Source: Cytophagaceae bacterium (GTDB lineage Bacteria > Bacteroidota > Bacteroidia > Cytophagales > Cytophagaceae). From it: 64,000 nt of DNA. Position numbers and translations under genes: made by a program. The DNA lies in NCBI GenBank assembly GCA_025454925.1, contig JALONM010000013.1:1-64000 (forward strand), given 5' to 3'. Shown piece by piece: positions 43,691 to 53,296 of this stretch (the first letter of the stretch is position 1; each line of letters begins with the position of its first letter). The notes beneath the pieces were generated by a model. The model was not told the origin of the DNA. It did no database searches and worked only from the letters and a program-made list of their open reading frames with translations.

Positions 43691-44947
43691 ATGAGAAGAA
43701 TATTTTTTATACTCTCGGTTGTGTTGATGGCAGGCTTGCAGTCTTGTTCACAAAACAATCTTGCACAAACATCGGCGGAAGACGATGATTTGTATTTTTC
43801 ATCTGAAGATAAGGCCAAAGCGGTAGCAGCCGCCAAGGAAAGAGAGCGTCTGAAGGAAGAAGCTCGATTGAAGCGGGAAGCAGAACTGGCCAAATCAAGA
43901 GAAGAAGAGGCACGACAAATGGAAGAATACAGCTTCGATTCTGAAGGTCAGAGTTCTACCTCTACTACTTCCTCCAACGGAAGTACCTATATCACCAATA
44001 ATTATTACAACGATTATGATTACGACTACAATTTTGGTCGTTATCGTCGTCCAAGTTATGTACCCACGTATTACGGTGTTGGGTATGGATTTGGCCCATA
44101 TGCAGGGTGGGGTCGTCCGGGTGTGACAGTAAGTTTTGGCTATTCCACCGGATGGGGTTGGAATTCTTATTACGGCTATAATTCGGTTTACTACAATCCT
44201 TACCGTATGTGGGTTTGGGGCAATGATCCCTTTTTCGATCCATTTTGTTCCTGGGGTTATGCCTACGGAGGCTGGTATGGCTACAATCCTGCTCCGGGCT
44301 GGTATGGATATTACAATTACAACAGTTATTGGAACGGATACTGGAACGGATTTAACAATGGTTTCTATGGAAACTATTACAACAACGGATATTATGCGAG
44401 TACCTACTACGATAGCCGCAGGAATTCTGGCGTTGTATATGGTCCACGAGGCAATTCCACCGGCTGTTATACGCACCGCATAGCCAATCCGGATGTGCAG
44501 CGCAGCGCACAACAACAGCGTGCCCAAATGGTTACCCAGCGCACGCAACGCCAGGCCCCCGATAATGGACGTGCCTTGAGTTCTACAACGCGTCCGATGA
44601 ATACGACTTCCAGTTCTGGCAGAAGCACCAGCACGTATACCAGACCATCCGGCTCCAGCAGCGACGGTTCTACTCGTCAGTATACCACACGACCAATGCC
44701 TGATCGCGGAGGATCGGATCGTTCGGGTTCTAATAACTCCTATACACGTCCCTCCCCTTCGCAAAATAATTCCTACACACGTCCTTCGGGCAGCGGCGGA
44801 AATTCGGACAGGCCTGCACCTCGCACGTACAGCCCTAGCCCAAATCAACGTAGTTCTTCAGGCTCACATCACTCCGGCTCTTCAGGAAACTCAGGCCGTT
44901 CGTCGTCCGGATCCGGTGGATCCACTACCCGACCAAGAGTTAGATAA
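43691..44947 (+). CDS. Low-complexity Tyr/Gly/Asn-rich lipoprotein with Ser/Arg-rich tail
   Basis: A 418-residue predicted lipoprotein (MRRIFFILSVVLMAGLQSC, Cys19). Four zones follow: a charged helix (about 40-80, KAKAVAAAKERERLKEEARLKREAE type), a Tyr/Gly/Asn/Trp-rich region (about 100-240) with repeated YNxYW/YYNYN/WGY units, a Gln/Arg patch (about 260-290), and a Ser/Thr/Gly/Arg-rich tail with recurrent YTRPS units (about 300-418). No enzyme motif is seen. Proteins like this in Bacteroidota are sometimes mislabelled vitellogenin-like. The composition suggests a surface or adhesive role, which is inference. It is 34 bases before a FadL-like barrel gene and probably cotranscribed. Confidence 0.78.
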   Translation: MRRIFFILSVVLMAGLQSCSQNNLAQTSAEDDDLYFSSEDKAKAVAAAKERERLKEEARLKREAELAKSREEEARQMEEYSFDSEGQSSTSTTSSNGSTYITNNYYNDYDYDYNFGRYRRPSYVPTYYGVGYGFGPYAGWGRPGVTVSFGYSTGWGWNSYYGYNSVYYNPYRMWVWGNDPFFDPFCSWGYAYGGWYGYNPAPGWYGYYNYNSYWNGYWNGFNNGFYGNYYNNGYYASTYYDSRRNSGVVYGPRGNSTGCYTHRIANPDVQRSAQQQRAQMVTQRTQRQAPDNGRALSSTTRPMNTTSSSGRSTSTYTRPSGSSSDGSTRQYTTRPMPDRGGSDRSGSNNSYTRPSPSQNNSYTRPSGSGGNSDRPAPRTYSPSPNQRSSSGSHHSGSSGNSGRSSSGSGGSTTRPRVR

Positions 44948-44981
44948 GAGCTAGGTATTTGTATCAGAAATCGTACACTTC

Positions 44982-46511
44982 ATGAAAAGATTCATTTTTT
45001 CGGCAATGTTTTTTATTGCCATAGGAGACGTATTGTCTCAGTCTCCTTATGTTTTTGATTCGGAACGTTGGGCCAGACTTAAAACATTCGGTGGAACTGC
45101 GCGCTATATGGCTATTGGCGGTGCAGGAACGGCCTTGGGTGCAGATTTGGGTGCCGCTCAGGTAAATCCTGCAGGGCTCGGTTTGTGTCGCAAATCACAG
45201 TTCTCATTCAGTCCAGATTTTGGCTCTACGAAAAGTACTTCCGATTACCTCGGAGACGGAGGCGCAGATTCCAGAGCTTCGTTCGGATTCAACAATATTG
45301 GTGTTATCTTTTGCAGCAACAAAGATGAGAACACAACCGATGATTGGAAAGGAGGTTCTTTCGCATTTTCCATTACACGAACCAATACCTTTCACAACCG
45401 GATGTATCACCAAGGCGTGAATGATAAATCGTCGATGACGGATTATTTTGTAGAAAACTCCTATTTCAATTCTCCGGATTACGACGATGATTTTAATCCG
45501 CTCAATTTAAATGCACTTGCCTTTGATGCATACCTGACTGACTACGACGCTGCTAATGATCTCTATAAAAATTTCCTCAACGATGATGTGGTAAAACAAG
45601 AGGATAGAATTTCTACTAAAGGAAGAATATGGCAAATGGATTTTGCCTACGGAGCTAACTATAAAGATAAAATCTATTTAGGCGCTGCGGTCGGTTTTAC
45701 CAATCTTCGCTATACCTACGAACGCACGTATTCAGAAACCGTTGGGCTTATTTTCAACAAACAATTTAAGGCAAACGTAGATACCTTAGATTACTTCTCT
45801 TATTCTGATTATTTGCGAACCACTGGGGCTGGTATTAATTTGAAAGTGGGCATCATTGCCAAACCTAACGATATGGTGCGCATTGGCTTGAATGTGCAGA
45901 CGCCAACCTACTTTTATTCCATGAGGGATAATTATAATACTTCGCTGGAGGCTTATTACGACGGTACCACCGTTATTGGAACCACATTATTGGACTTTTA
46001 TAAAAATTCAACTCCGGAAGGAGAGTTTCGTTACACCTACACCTCTCCAGCACGTCTTTCGGGAGGAATAGCTTTATTTGCCAGTAAGCTTGGTTTTATT
46101 TCAGGAGAACTGGAATATGTACCTTACAATTCTGCTTCCTTCGGAACCTCGGATAATGTGAATAGAAATTATTTCAACGATGTAAATGCAGACATCCGGA
46201 AGATTTACGAAGCCACTGTAAATTATAAATTGGGCGGCGAACTTCGATTGGGAACGGTAAAGCTAAGAGCCGGCATGAACATCATTTCAGACCCATATGT
46301 GGTTACCGACAAATCACTTAAACAGCATCTCTATCAGTACTCGGGAGGCTTAGGGTTTAAACTGGATAAGATGACCATTGATCTGGCCATGATACATGGA
46401 AGAACGAAAAGTAAGTACGCACCCTATACAACTTCTTTTGATACTCCTGAAGCCAATGTGTTGACGAGGAGCACAAACTTTGTGATAACTACTGGTTTTT
46501 TCTTTGACTAA
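44982..46511 (+). CDS. FadL/OmpP1-family outer-membrane protein
   Basis: A 509-residue exported barrel with signal MKRFIFSAMFFIAIGDVLSQ. The segment ARYMAIGGAGTALGADLGAAQVNPAGLGLCRKSQFSFSPDFG is the N-terminal hatch signature of the OmpP1/FadL/TodX group, channels for hydrophobic compounds. Barrel strands continue to the C-terminus, which ends VITTGFFFD. Ligand unknown. It follows the Tyr-rich lipoprotein gene and a possible terminator follows it. Confidence 0.85.
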   Translation: MKRFIFSAMFFIAIGDVLSQSPYVFDSERWARLKTFGGTARYMAIGGAGTALGADLGAAQVNPAGLGLCRKSQFSFSPDFGSTKSTSDYLGDGGADSRASFGFNNIGVIFCSNKDENTTDDWKGGSFAFSITRTNTFHNRMYHQGVNDKSSMTDYFVENSYFNSPDYDDDFNPLNLNALAFDAYLTDYDAANDLYKNFLNDDVVKQEDRISTKGRIWQMDFAYGANYKDKIYLGAAVGFTNLRYTYERTYSETVGLIFNKQFKANVDTLDYFSYSDYLRTTGAGINLKVGIIAKPNDMVRIGLNVQTPTYFYSMRDNYNTSLEAYYDGTTVIGTTLLDFYKNSTPEGEFRYTYTSPARLSGGIALFASKLGFISGELEYVPYNSASFGTSDNVNRNYFNDVNADIRKIYEATVNYKLGGELRLGTVKLRAGMNIISDPYVVTDKSLKQHLYQYSGGLGFKLDKMTIDLAMIHGRTKSKYAPYTTSFDTPEANVLTRSTNFVITTGFFFD

Positions 46512-46512
46512 T

Positions 46513-46546
46513 TCCGGTTCAACCTCCAAGGTTCGGGGTTTTTTTA
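46513..46546 (+). terminator. Weak terminator after the FadL-like gene
   Basis: AACCT-CCA-AGGTT, extended through a bulge by CCG/CGG, is followed by GGGTTTTTTT. The stem is short but the T-run is good. Confidence 0.5.
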
Positions 46547-46578
46547 AACGCAATACTCAACGTCAAGTCTCCAATTAT

Positions 46579-46666
46579 GGCGTGCCCCGGCGCTTCGCTT
46601 GGGTCGGGCTATCGCTGCAAGCCATGGCGCCGCAGGCCCCATGGCTTTCCACTCTATCCCTCACGC
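46579..46666 (-). repeat. Family A REP-like repeat, copy A3
   Basis: On the minus strand it starts GCGTGAGGGATAGAG, holds a GCCATGGGGCC/GGCGCCATGGC palindrome, then GCGATAGCCCGACCCAAGCG and ends GGGGCACGCC. The second half is nearly identical to A0. At about 46681-46697, just outside, TCAACCGGCTTTTCTC matches the left end of family B. The region 46512-47018 contains no gene. Confidence 0.78.
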
Positions 46667-46717
46667 ATTGAAGGGATCTTTCAACCGGCTTTTCTCATTA
46701 TCAAAGCCTGTTTCTTC

Positions 46718-46775
46718 GAATTTCCTCCTCGAAATAGTGCTACGTATTCCTTCCTCGAAAATTCTTGCGGGAAAT
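46718..46775 (+). repeat. Short blocks shared with 149-277
   Basis: GAATTTCCTCCTCGAAAT and, five bases on, TACGTATTCCTTCCTCG followed by AAAATTCTTGCGGGAAAT correspond to two separated blocks near the left window end. In both cases they lie next to a family A copy, but A is inverted relative to the blocks. The similarity is imperfect, so this may be an old dispersed repeat. Confidence 0.4.
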
Positions 46776-46974
46776 ACGCGGATGGCGAGCATTCGGCTCC
46801 TGATACCATCTTTACAGCCTTAATTCAGTTAAAAAAGCCAGATAAATAGCTGAAAAGGGTAATTTTTTATAAAAGAGGGGTCATATTATAAGTCCTGAGT
46901 CCGTTAGAAGGGTATTTTTTGATACAAAAATGGTAAGCTGAAGCTTGGAACCATGAACAGTTGATAAAAATTCT

Positions 46975-46982
46975 TATCTTTG
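46975..46982 (+). promoter_or_regulatory. Candidate -7 element for fbaA
   Basis: TATCTTTG fits TAnnTTTG and lies 36 bases before the aldolase ATG. A TTG at the standard -33 spacing is not evident. Confidence 0.42.
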
Positions 46983-47018
46983 AGCCCTCTTTGATGATCT
47001 AAACAATAGAATTGGAAT

Positions 47019-48110
47019 ATGTCCCAAGAAGTAAAAAGTACTGCTACGAAAGGTGTATTGCATGGTGATGCAGTGCAAGAGCTATTTGAATTGGCGAAAA
47101 AACATCAGTTTGCGCTTCCAGCTGTGAACGTAATCGGAACGGGTTCGGTAAACGGCGTAATGGAAGCTGCCAGAGAAGTAAATTCTCCAGTAATTATTCA
47201 GTTTTCAAATGGCGGGGCTCAATTCTATGCCGGAAAAGGCTTGCCTAACAGTAAGCAAGAGGCATCGATCGCAGGTGCCATCTCTGGTGCGCATCATGTA
47301 CATCAGTTATCCGAAGTGTATGGCGTAGGAGTAGTATTGCATACCGACCATGCTGCCATGAAATTACTTCCTTGGATTGATGGCTTGTTGGACGCAGGAG
47401 AAAAATTCTATAAAGTACATGGAAAGCCATTGTTCTCTTCGCACATGATTGACTTGTCGGAAGAACCATTGCATGAGAATATTGAAATTTGCAAGCGTTA
47501 CTTAGAGCGCATGAGCAAAATGGGAATGACGCTGGAAATTGAATTGGGCGTTACCGGTGGAGAAGAAGATGGTGTTGACAATAGCGATGTAGACAGTTCT
47601 AAACTGTATACACAGCCTGAAGAAGTAGCCTATGCTTACGAAGAACTTATGAAAGTTTCTCCTAAGTTTACCATCGCTGCTGCCTTCGGAAACGTGCATG
47701 GTGTATACAAACCAGGAAACGTGAAACTTTCTCCGATCATCCTGAAAAACTCTCAGGATTATATCCGCAAAAAATACAGCCTGAATGCTGAGAAGCCAGT
47801 AAACTTCGTATTCCACGGAGGTTCTGGTTCATCTCGTGAAGAAATACGCGAAGCGATTTCTTACGGTGCCATCAAGATGAATATTGATACCGATTTACAG
47901 TGGGCTACCTGGGAAGGTATTCTTGGATTCTACAAATCGAAAGAAGCGTATCTTCAGGGCCAGTTAGGAAATCCGGAAGGAGCCGATGCCCCTAACAAGA
48001 AATATTACGATCCACGCGTTTGGATGCGCGAAGGTGAGAAAACATTCGTTAAACGCCTTAAGTCTGCTTTTGAAGATTTAAATGCCTTGAATGTAAACGA
48101 TAAGGAATAA
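47019..48110 (+). CDS. fbaA: Class II fructose-bisphosphate aldolase
   Basis: A 363-residue zinc-dependent aldolase interconverting fructose-1,6-bisphosphate with DHAP and glyceraldehyde-3-phosphate. Zinc and active-site segments are visible: VVLHTDHAAMKLLPW (His ligand and Asp), SSHMIDLSEEP, LEIELGVTGGEEDG, AAFGNVHGVYKPGN, FVFHGGSGSS and KMNIDTDLQWA. The length fits the class IIA (FbaA) subfamily. It is monocistronic, with its own -7 box and terminator. Confidence 0.97.
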   Translation: MSQEVKSTATKGVLHGDAVQELFELAKKHQFALPAVNVIGTGSVNGVMEAAREVNSPVIIQFSNGGAQFYAGKGLPNSKQEASIAGAISGAHHVHQLSEVYGVGVVLHTDHAAMKLLPWIDGLLDAGEKFYKVHGKPLFSSHMIDLSEEPLHENIEICKRYLERMSKMGMTLEIELGVTGGEEDGVDNSDVDSSKLYTQPEEVAYAYEELMKVSPKFTIAAAFGNVHGVYKPGNVKLSPIILKNSQDYIRKKYSLNAEKPVNFVFHGGSGSSREEIREAISYGAIKMNIDTDLQWATWEGILGFYKSKEAYLQGQLGNPEGADAPNKKYYDPRVWMREGEKTFVKRLKSAFEDLNALNVNDKE

Positions 48111-48131
48111 GAAATGTCCTGATGATACATG

Positions 48132-48162
48132 AAAAAGTCCCGCCTAGGCGGGACTTTTTGTT
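48132..48162. terminator. Bidirectional terminator, fbaA / mutS
   Basis: A perfect palindrome AAAAAGTCCCGCC-TA-GGCGGGACTTTTT spans 48132-48159. It lies 22 bases after fbaA and could also end the convergent mutS transcript. Confidence 0.92.
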
Positions 48163-48197
48163 TTCATGCTGTATCATACCAGCGTGCTCTTTACTAT

Positions 48198-48296
48198 AGC
48201 CATGATTTTCTATGTCGCGATTACTGGCCATGGATCGTAGATCCAGGAGTTTTATCTATCGAGTAATGGGCTCTATTGAAGAAATGTCGGTTGAAG
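48198..48296 (-). repeat. Family B element, truncated copy B5
   Basis: On the minus strand, from 48296: a TTCAACCGACATTTC end, a degenerate first stem, the GGATCTACGATCCATGGCC hairpin, AGTAATCGCGACATAG and AAAATCATGGC, where it stops. The distal half with the long terminal stem is missing. It lies about 30 bases after the mutS stop in the same orientation. Confidence 0.7.
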
Positions 48297-48328
48297 AAGA
48301 GCGGATTCGGCACAAGCCAATATGCTCA

Positions 48329-50926
48329 TTATTTCGTTTGGTGTATCAAGCCCTTTATTTCGTTCAGCTTCAACAGCGCTTCTACCGGAGAGATGGTATT
48401 GATATCGATGGAAGCAATAAGCTCCTTGGCTTTTACCAAAGAGGGATCATTGGCCTCGAAAATGTTTAGTTGGAAGTTTTCTGACTTTGGAATTTCTCTA
48501 GCCTGTTTGTGAGATTTTACTTTTTCTTTTTCCAGGTGGTGCATGATCTCATTGGCCCGCAATACTACCGGGTTGGGCATGCCCGACATTTGCGCCACAT
48601 GAATACCGAAACTATGTTCGCTGCCTCCTTCTTTGAGCTTTCGCATGAAGAGTACCTTGTTGCCAACTTCTTTCACGGATACATTGTAATTGCGCACCCG
48701 TGGCAGATCGTTGGCCAATTGGTTGAGTTCATGGTAATGCGTAGCAAAAAGTGTTTTTGCTTTACAACGAGGGTGGTTGTGCAGGTATTCTACAATGGCC
48801 CAGGCAATAGAAATTCCATCGTAGGTGCTGGTGCCACGGCCAATCTCGTCCATCAGCACGAGGCTGCGTTCGCTCAGGTTGTTGAGGATGCTGGCAGTTT
48901 CCGTCATCTCCACCATAAAGGTAGATTCTCCTTTTGAAAGGTTATCGGAAGCGCCTACCCTGGTAAATACTTTATCGATGATGCCGATTTCGGCACTGGT
49001 GGCAGGCACATAGCAGCCCATTTGAGCCATCAATACAATCAGCGCGGTTTGTCGGAGCAAGGCCGATTTACCAGCCATGTTGGGTCCGGTAATGATTATG
49101 ATTTGCTGCGTTTCATCGTCGAGCAACACATCGTTAGGAACGTATCGTTCGCCCACGGGTAATTGCTGTTCGATAACCGGGTGCCTTCCGTCTTTTATTT
49201 TCAGAGATTTGCCATCGTTTAATACAGGCTTGCAATAATCATTGTCGGCAGCAACCTGTGCAAAAGACAAAAGGCAGTCGAGGTTGGCGATGCTGCGGGC
49301 ATTTTGCTGCACAATACCTACGTACTCCTCTGCAGCCTGCACCAATTCCTGAAATAACCGCTGTTCGATAATCTGAATTTTATCTTCGGCACCCAGAATT
49401 TTTTCTTCGTAAGATTTCAGCTCTTCGGTAATGTAGCGCTCTGCGTTGACCAGCGTTTGCTTGCGGATCCAATCGGCTGGTACTTTATTCTTATGAACAT
49501 TGGTTACTTCCAGGTAATACCCAAAAACTTTATTGTACGATATTTTCAGGGACGCTATTCCCGTTCGTTCAACTTCCCGTTGTTGAATTTGGAGTAGATA
49601 ATCTTTACCCGAAAAAGCAATTTTCCGAAGTTCATCCAACTCTGCATGCACCCCTTCTTTGAACAGGCCCCCTTGGTTGCTTAGCATTGGTGGATCGGCT
49701 TTGAGTTCCTGGTTGATCTTCGTTACCAGCCAATCACAAGGATTTAATTGTTCGCTTAACTTCACCAAAGGATCGAAACCGCTGGTGAACAAGGCGTCTT
49801 TTATGGGAGTAATCAACTCCAGGGCTTTGCGCAAGGTTTGCATTTCCCTGGGGTTAATCCTGCGCACAGCCACTTTGGAAATCAATCGTTCCAGATCACC
49901 CATGGTATTGAGTGATTGAGCAATTTTTTCCCGTAAACTTTCCTGCATCAATTGCTCTACCATGTCAAGGCGTTCGCGTATAGGGGCCAGATCTTTGATC
50001 GGTAGCACTACCCATTTGCGCAACATACGCGCGCCCATCGGGGTAAGCGTTTTATCCAGAATCTGGATTAAAGGAACTCCTTCCGGATGCTGTGCAAATA
50101 TCAACTCCAGATTGCGTACCGTAAATTTATCGAGCCATACAAATCGTTCTTCTTCGATTCTCGAAATAGAAACAATGTGCCCTACTTCTTTGTGCTCTGT
50201 TACCTCCAGGTAATGCAGAATGGCGCCTGCGCTTATAATGCCTTGCGCCAGGCCATCCACACCGAATCCTTTCAGCGAAGAGGTACCGAAATGCGCTAAT
50301 AATTTTTCAGTGGCATAATCCGTTTGAAATACCCAGTCATCCAAATGGGTAACATTGTACCTATCTCCAAAGGTTTTCAGAAAAATATCGCGCTGAGGCT
50401 TGCTGAGCAATATTTCGGACGGACTGAAATTCTGGAGAAGCTTTTCTACATACAAGGCATCCCCTTGCGCAGTGAGGTACTCGCCGGTAGAAACATCCAG
50501 CAAAGAAATACCGATAAAGGTGTTGGTAATGTATACCGAACCCAGGTAATTGTTTTGCTTAAGTTGGAGTACGTTATCATTAAAGGAAACTCCTGGCGTC
50601 ACCAGTTCTGTTACGCCACGCTTAACAATGCCCTTTACCATTTTAGGGTCTTCGAGCTGATCGCAAATGGCTACCCGGTGCCCAGCCCTCACCAGTCTGG
50701 GTAAATAATTATCAAGTGAGTGATGCGGGAAACCTGCCAGGGCCGTTTCAGAGGCCGAACCATTACCTCGCTTCGTAAGAGTTATGCCCAAAACCTTGCT
50801 GGCTACTATGGCGTCTTCCCCGAAGGTTTCGTAAAAATCGCCTACCCTGAACAATAACAAAGCACCCGGGTACTTGGCCTTAATAGCATTGTACTGCTTC
50901 ATGAGGGGGGTATCTGCCGCTGCCAT
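48329..50926 (-). CDS. mutS: DNA mismatch repair protein MutS
   Basis: An 865-residue mismatch-recognition ATPase. The mismatch-binding FYE motif is in [16 protein letters not shown] (about 22-37), Walker A is GPNMAGKS at about 610-617, Walker B and signature are in [22 protein letters not shown], and LFATHYHEL follows. The length is normal for MutS1. It diverges from the PpiD-like gene and ends near B5 and the fbaA terminator. No MutL is adjacent. Confidence 0.97.
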   Translation of the reverse strand: MAAADTPLMKQYNAIKAKYPGALLLFRVGDFYETFGEDAIVASKVLGITLTKRGNGSASETALAGFPHHSLDNYLPRLVRAGHRVAICDQLEDPKMVKGIVKRGVTELVTPGVSFNDNVLQLKQNNYLGSVYITNTFIGISLLDVSTGEYLTAQGDALYVEKLLQNFSPSEILLSKPQRDIFLKTFGDRYNVTHLDDWVFQTDYATEKLLAHFGTSSLKGFGVDGLAQGIISAGAILHYLEVTEHKEVGHIVSISRIEEERFVWLDKFTVRNLELIFAQHPEGVPLIQILDKTLTPMGARMLRKWVVLPIKDLAPIRERLDMVEQLMQESLREKIAQSLNTMGDLERLISKVAVRRINPREMQTLRKALELITPIKDALFTSGFDPLVKLSEQLNPCDWLVTKINQELKADPPMLSNQGGLFKEGVHAELDELRKIAFSGKDYLLQIQQREVERTGIASLKISYNKVFGYYLEVTNVHKNKVPADWIRKQTLVNAERYITEELKSYEEKILGAEDKIQIIEQRLFQELVQAAEEYVGIVQQNARSIANLDCLLSFAQVAADNDYCKPVLNDGKSLKIKDGRHPVIEQQLPVGERYVPNDVLLDDETQQIIIITGPNMAGKSALLRQTALIVLMAQMGCYVPATSAEIGIIDKVFTRVGASDNLSKGESTFMVEMTETASILNNLSERSLVLMDEIGRGTSTYDGISIAWAIVEYLHNHPRCKAKTLFATHYHELNQLANDLPRVRNYNVSVKEVGNKVLFMRKLKEGGSEHSFGIHVAQMSGMPNPVVLRANEIMHHLEKEKVKSHKQAREIPKSENFQLNIFEANDPSLVKAKELIASIDINTISPVEALLKLNEIKGLIHQTK

Positions 50927-51123
50927 AGTTCTTATTGTTGGGTCAGGGTAATTTAACTACCTGATAATTAGTAGTATGGTTTTTTTTATCTCTTGCGAAA
51001 TTAGGACCTTTTTCCGGAAGCCAAAAAACTACTAATGCACAGTTTATCAACGTAAACCAACTTTTGGAATTGATAAGTTATAGTGCTAATTTGCACGGCT
51101 TTTTAAAGTGACATACTATTACC

Positions 51124-53232
51124 ATGGGAATTATCTCTACAATTCAACAGCGCACAGGCCTCGTGGTAGGCTTGATTGCTGCTTCCTTAATCCTTTTCAT
51201 TCTTGGAAGTGATCTATTTAGCAACAGAAGTTGGTTCAGTTCCAACGGAGCAGGTAAAATCAACGGAAAAAGTATTTCCGCAGACGAATACCGTGAAGCA
51301 TTGAAAAAGAATGAAAACGAATACATCACCAACGCAGAGAAAACCCCTGGTGAAAATGAAATGGCCTCTATTGAATACCAGGCCTGGAATGATTTACTTG
51401 TGAAGTATGCTTATACACCTCAGTACGAAGAGGCTGGTGTATCCGTGACTGCCGACGAAAAGAAAGAAATTTTCTACGGAAAGTTTGTGCATCAAACCAT
51501 CAAGCAAGCGTTTGGCGGTCAGGCTGACTTTTCCGGGGATCAGGTGGTTCAGTTTGTTGAAAATCTGAAACAACAAGTGAAAAGCGAAGACCCCAACATG
51601 AAACAACGTGCCATGATGTTTCAGGCAAAATGGGATATTTTGAAAAACCGCACCGTAGAAGCAAGAATGAAAGAAAAATACCTGAGCGTATTGAAGCGTT
51701 CGGAGTATGTTACCAAAGAAGAAGCCAAGCGCATTTATTTGGAGCAGACTGAGAAAGCAGAAGTGAAATATATTTACATTCCCTACTCTTCTATTCAGGA
51801 TTCACTGGTGAAAGTAAATGACGATCAGATCGAAGATTATATTGCCAGAAATGCTAAGAACTACGAAGTAGAAGAAGGTCGCAGCATTGACCTCGCTGTG
51901 TTTACTATTACTCCTACCAGCGAAGACAGCGCTGCTACACGTGAGCAGTTGGCCACAATAAAGTCACAGTTTATAAGTGCAGAGTCGGACACTCAATTTG
52001 TTATGGATATTTCTGAAAATGCTGCAGAGCCGAAATATCTCGGTCCGAACGAATTGCCAGAAAGCCTGAAAGGTTTGGCACTTCAGAACGATAGTGTTTA
52101 TGGCCCCTATTTATCAGGCACACGCTATGGTCTTTTCAAAGTGCTAGGATCTAAAAACGATACCGTATCTACCCTTCGCGCCAGCCATATTCTTTTCCGA
52201 ATCGATGCCGACAAGGAAGCTTCCCGCAAAAAGGCCAATGCAGTGCTCGACAGCATTCGTAAAGGTTCAGACTTCGGAGCCATGGCTGCCAAGTATGGTA
52301 CCGATGGAACGGCTCAGCGCGGTGGAGATTTAGGCTTTTTCTCAAATACAGGTCAAATGGTAAAACCATTTGAAGATGCTTGTTTCAAGTTTAACGGAAC
52401 AGGGGTTTTACCAAGTCTGGTAGAAACACAGTTTGGATACCACATCATCAAAATTACCTCACCTAAGAACAATAAGAAGTACCTGATCGCTACCGTTGAA
52501 AAAGAAATCAATCCATTACAAGGAAAGGATTTGGCTTATACCAATGCCACTAACTTTGCTTCTTCGGTTAGCGATACACAAAGTTTCAACGAGGAAGCTG
52601 CAAAAAACAAGTCACTTGCGAAATTCTCGCATAACAATGCGGGTAAGCAGGACAAAAGTTTATCGGGTGTATCCAGTGCCAAAGAAATTGTGCGTTGGGC
52701 ATTTACAGAAGCTAAAAAAGGAAAGCCATCCAAGGTGTTTGCTACCGAAAACCTTTACGTAGTGGCAGTAGTAACCAAAGAGCGTTCTAAAGGTCTGGCC
52801 ATGGTGGACGACGTTCGTCAGGAAGTAACCAACAAAGTCAGAAATGAATTGAAAGCAGACCAGATCATCGAAAAATTAAAAACCCTGGAAGGTGATTTGG
52901 ATAAAATCAGCAAAGCCTACGGAACGGATGCCGTGGCTGGTTCGGCTACCGATGTAACCTTCTCTTCAAGCTCCATTGGAACTATTGGCTGGGATCCTGT
53001 TGTTACAGGCACAGCGTTTGGTTTGAAAGATGGTAAGCGTGCTGCGCCTGTTAAAGGAGAAAACGGTGTGGTGTTAATTGAAATGGTGAAGCGCACGCCA
53101 GCTCCTGAAGTAGCAGACTACAACCAATATAAAACTCAGAAAGAACAACAACGTTCCGGAAGCATTGACTACTATGCCGACGAAGCAATTAAGAAACTTT
53201 CTAACATTGAGGACGAGCGTTTTAAGTTTTAA
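51124..53232 (+). CDS. PpiD/SurA-type periplasmic peptidylprolyl isomerase
   Basis: A 702-residue membrane-anchored foldase. MGIISTIQQRTGLVVGLIAASLILFILGSDLF provides one N-terminal membrane helix (about 12-30), as in PpiD. A SurA N-like chaperone region spans about 40-240. A parvulin rotamase domain covers about 345-450 (RASHILFRID...GSDFGAMAAKYGTDGTAQRGGDLGFF...FGYHIIKIT). A second degenerate parvulin-like segment may lie C-terminal of this. It is thought to help outer-membrane and secreted proteins fold. It is monocistronic, followed by a strong terminator. Confidence 0.92.
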   Translation: MGIISTIQQRTGLVVGLIAASLILFILGSDLFSNRSWFSSNGAGKINGKSISADEYREALKKNENEYITNAEKTPGENEMASIEYQAWNDLLVKYAYTPQYEEAGVSVTADEKKEIFYGKFVHQTIKQAFGGQADFSGDQVVQFVENLKQQVKSEDPNMKQRAMMFQAKWDILKNRTVEARMKEKYLSVLKRSEYVTKEEAKRIYLEQTEKAEVKYIYIPYSSIQDSLVKVNDDQIEDYIARNAKNYEVEEGRSIDLAVFTITPTSEDSAATREQLATIKSQFISAESDTQFVMDISENAAEPKYLGPNELPESLKGLALQNDSVYGPYLSGTRYGLFKVLGSKNDTVSTLRASHILFRIDADKEASRKKANAVLDSIRKGSDFGAMAAKYGTDGTAQRGGDLGFFSNTGQMVKPFEDACFKFNGTGVLPSLVETQFGYHIIKITSPKNNKKYLIATVEKEINPLQGKDLAYTNATNFASSVSDTQSFNEEAAKNKSLAKFSHNNAGKQDKSLSGVSSAKEIVRWAFTEAKKGKPSKVFATENLYVVAVVTKERSKGLAMVDDVRQEVTNKVRNELKADQIIEKLKTLEGDLDKISKAYGTDAVAGSATDVTFSSSSIGTIGWDPVVTGTAFGLKDGKRAAPVKGENGVVLIEMVKRTPAPEVADYNQYKTQKEQQRSGSIDYYADEAIKKLSNIEDERFKF

Positions 53233-53251
53233 TTACTGACTCTAAGATATC

Positions 53252-53286
53252 AAGCCCGTCCTGGTTTTCCGGACGGGCTTTTTTAA
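53252..53286 (+). terminator. Terminator after the PpiD-like gene
   Basis: AAGCCCGTCC at 53252-53261 pairs with GGACGGGCTT at 53271-53280, then TTTT. Confidence 0.92.
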
Positions 53287-53296
53287 TTTTACACCC

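Noticed and set aside
43895-44848. A 317-codon open frame on the minus strand opposite the Tyr-rich lipoprotein gene
   Set aside because: Its product is an unnatural Ile/Arg/Thr-rich string without start context or domains; it mirrors the biased codons of the real gene on the plus strand, which has a signal peptide and lipobox.
46577-46849. Overlapping 90- and 74-codon frames over repeat A3
   Set aside because: They are made of the palindromic GC-rich repeat and flanking sequence, with no family resemblance or start context.
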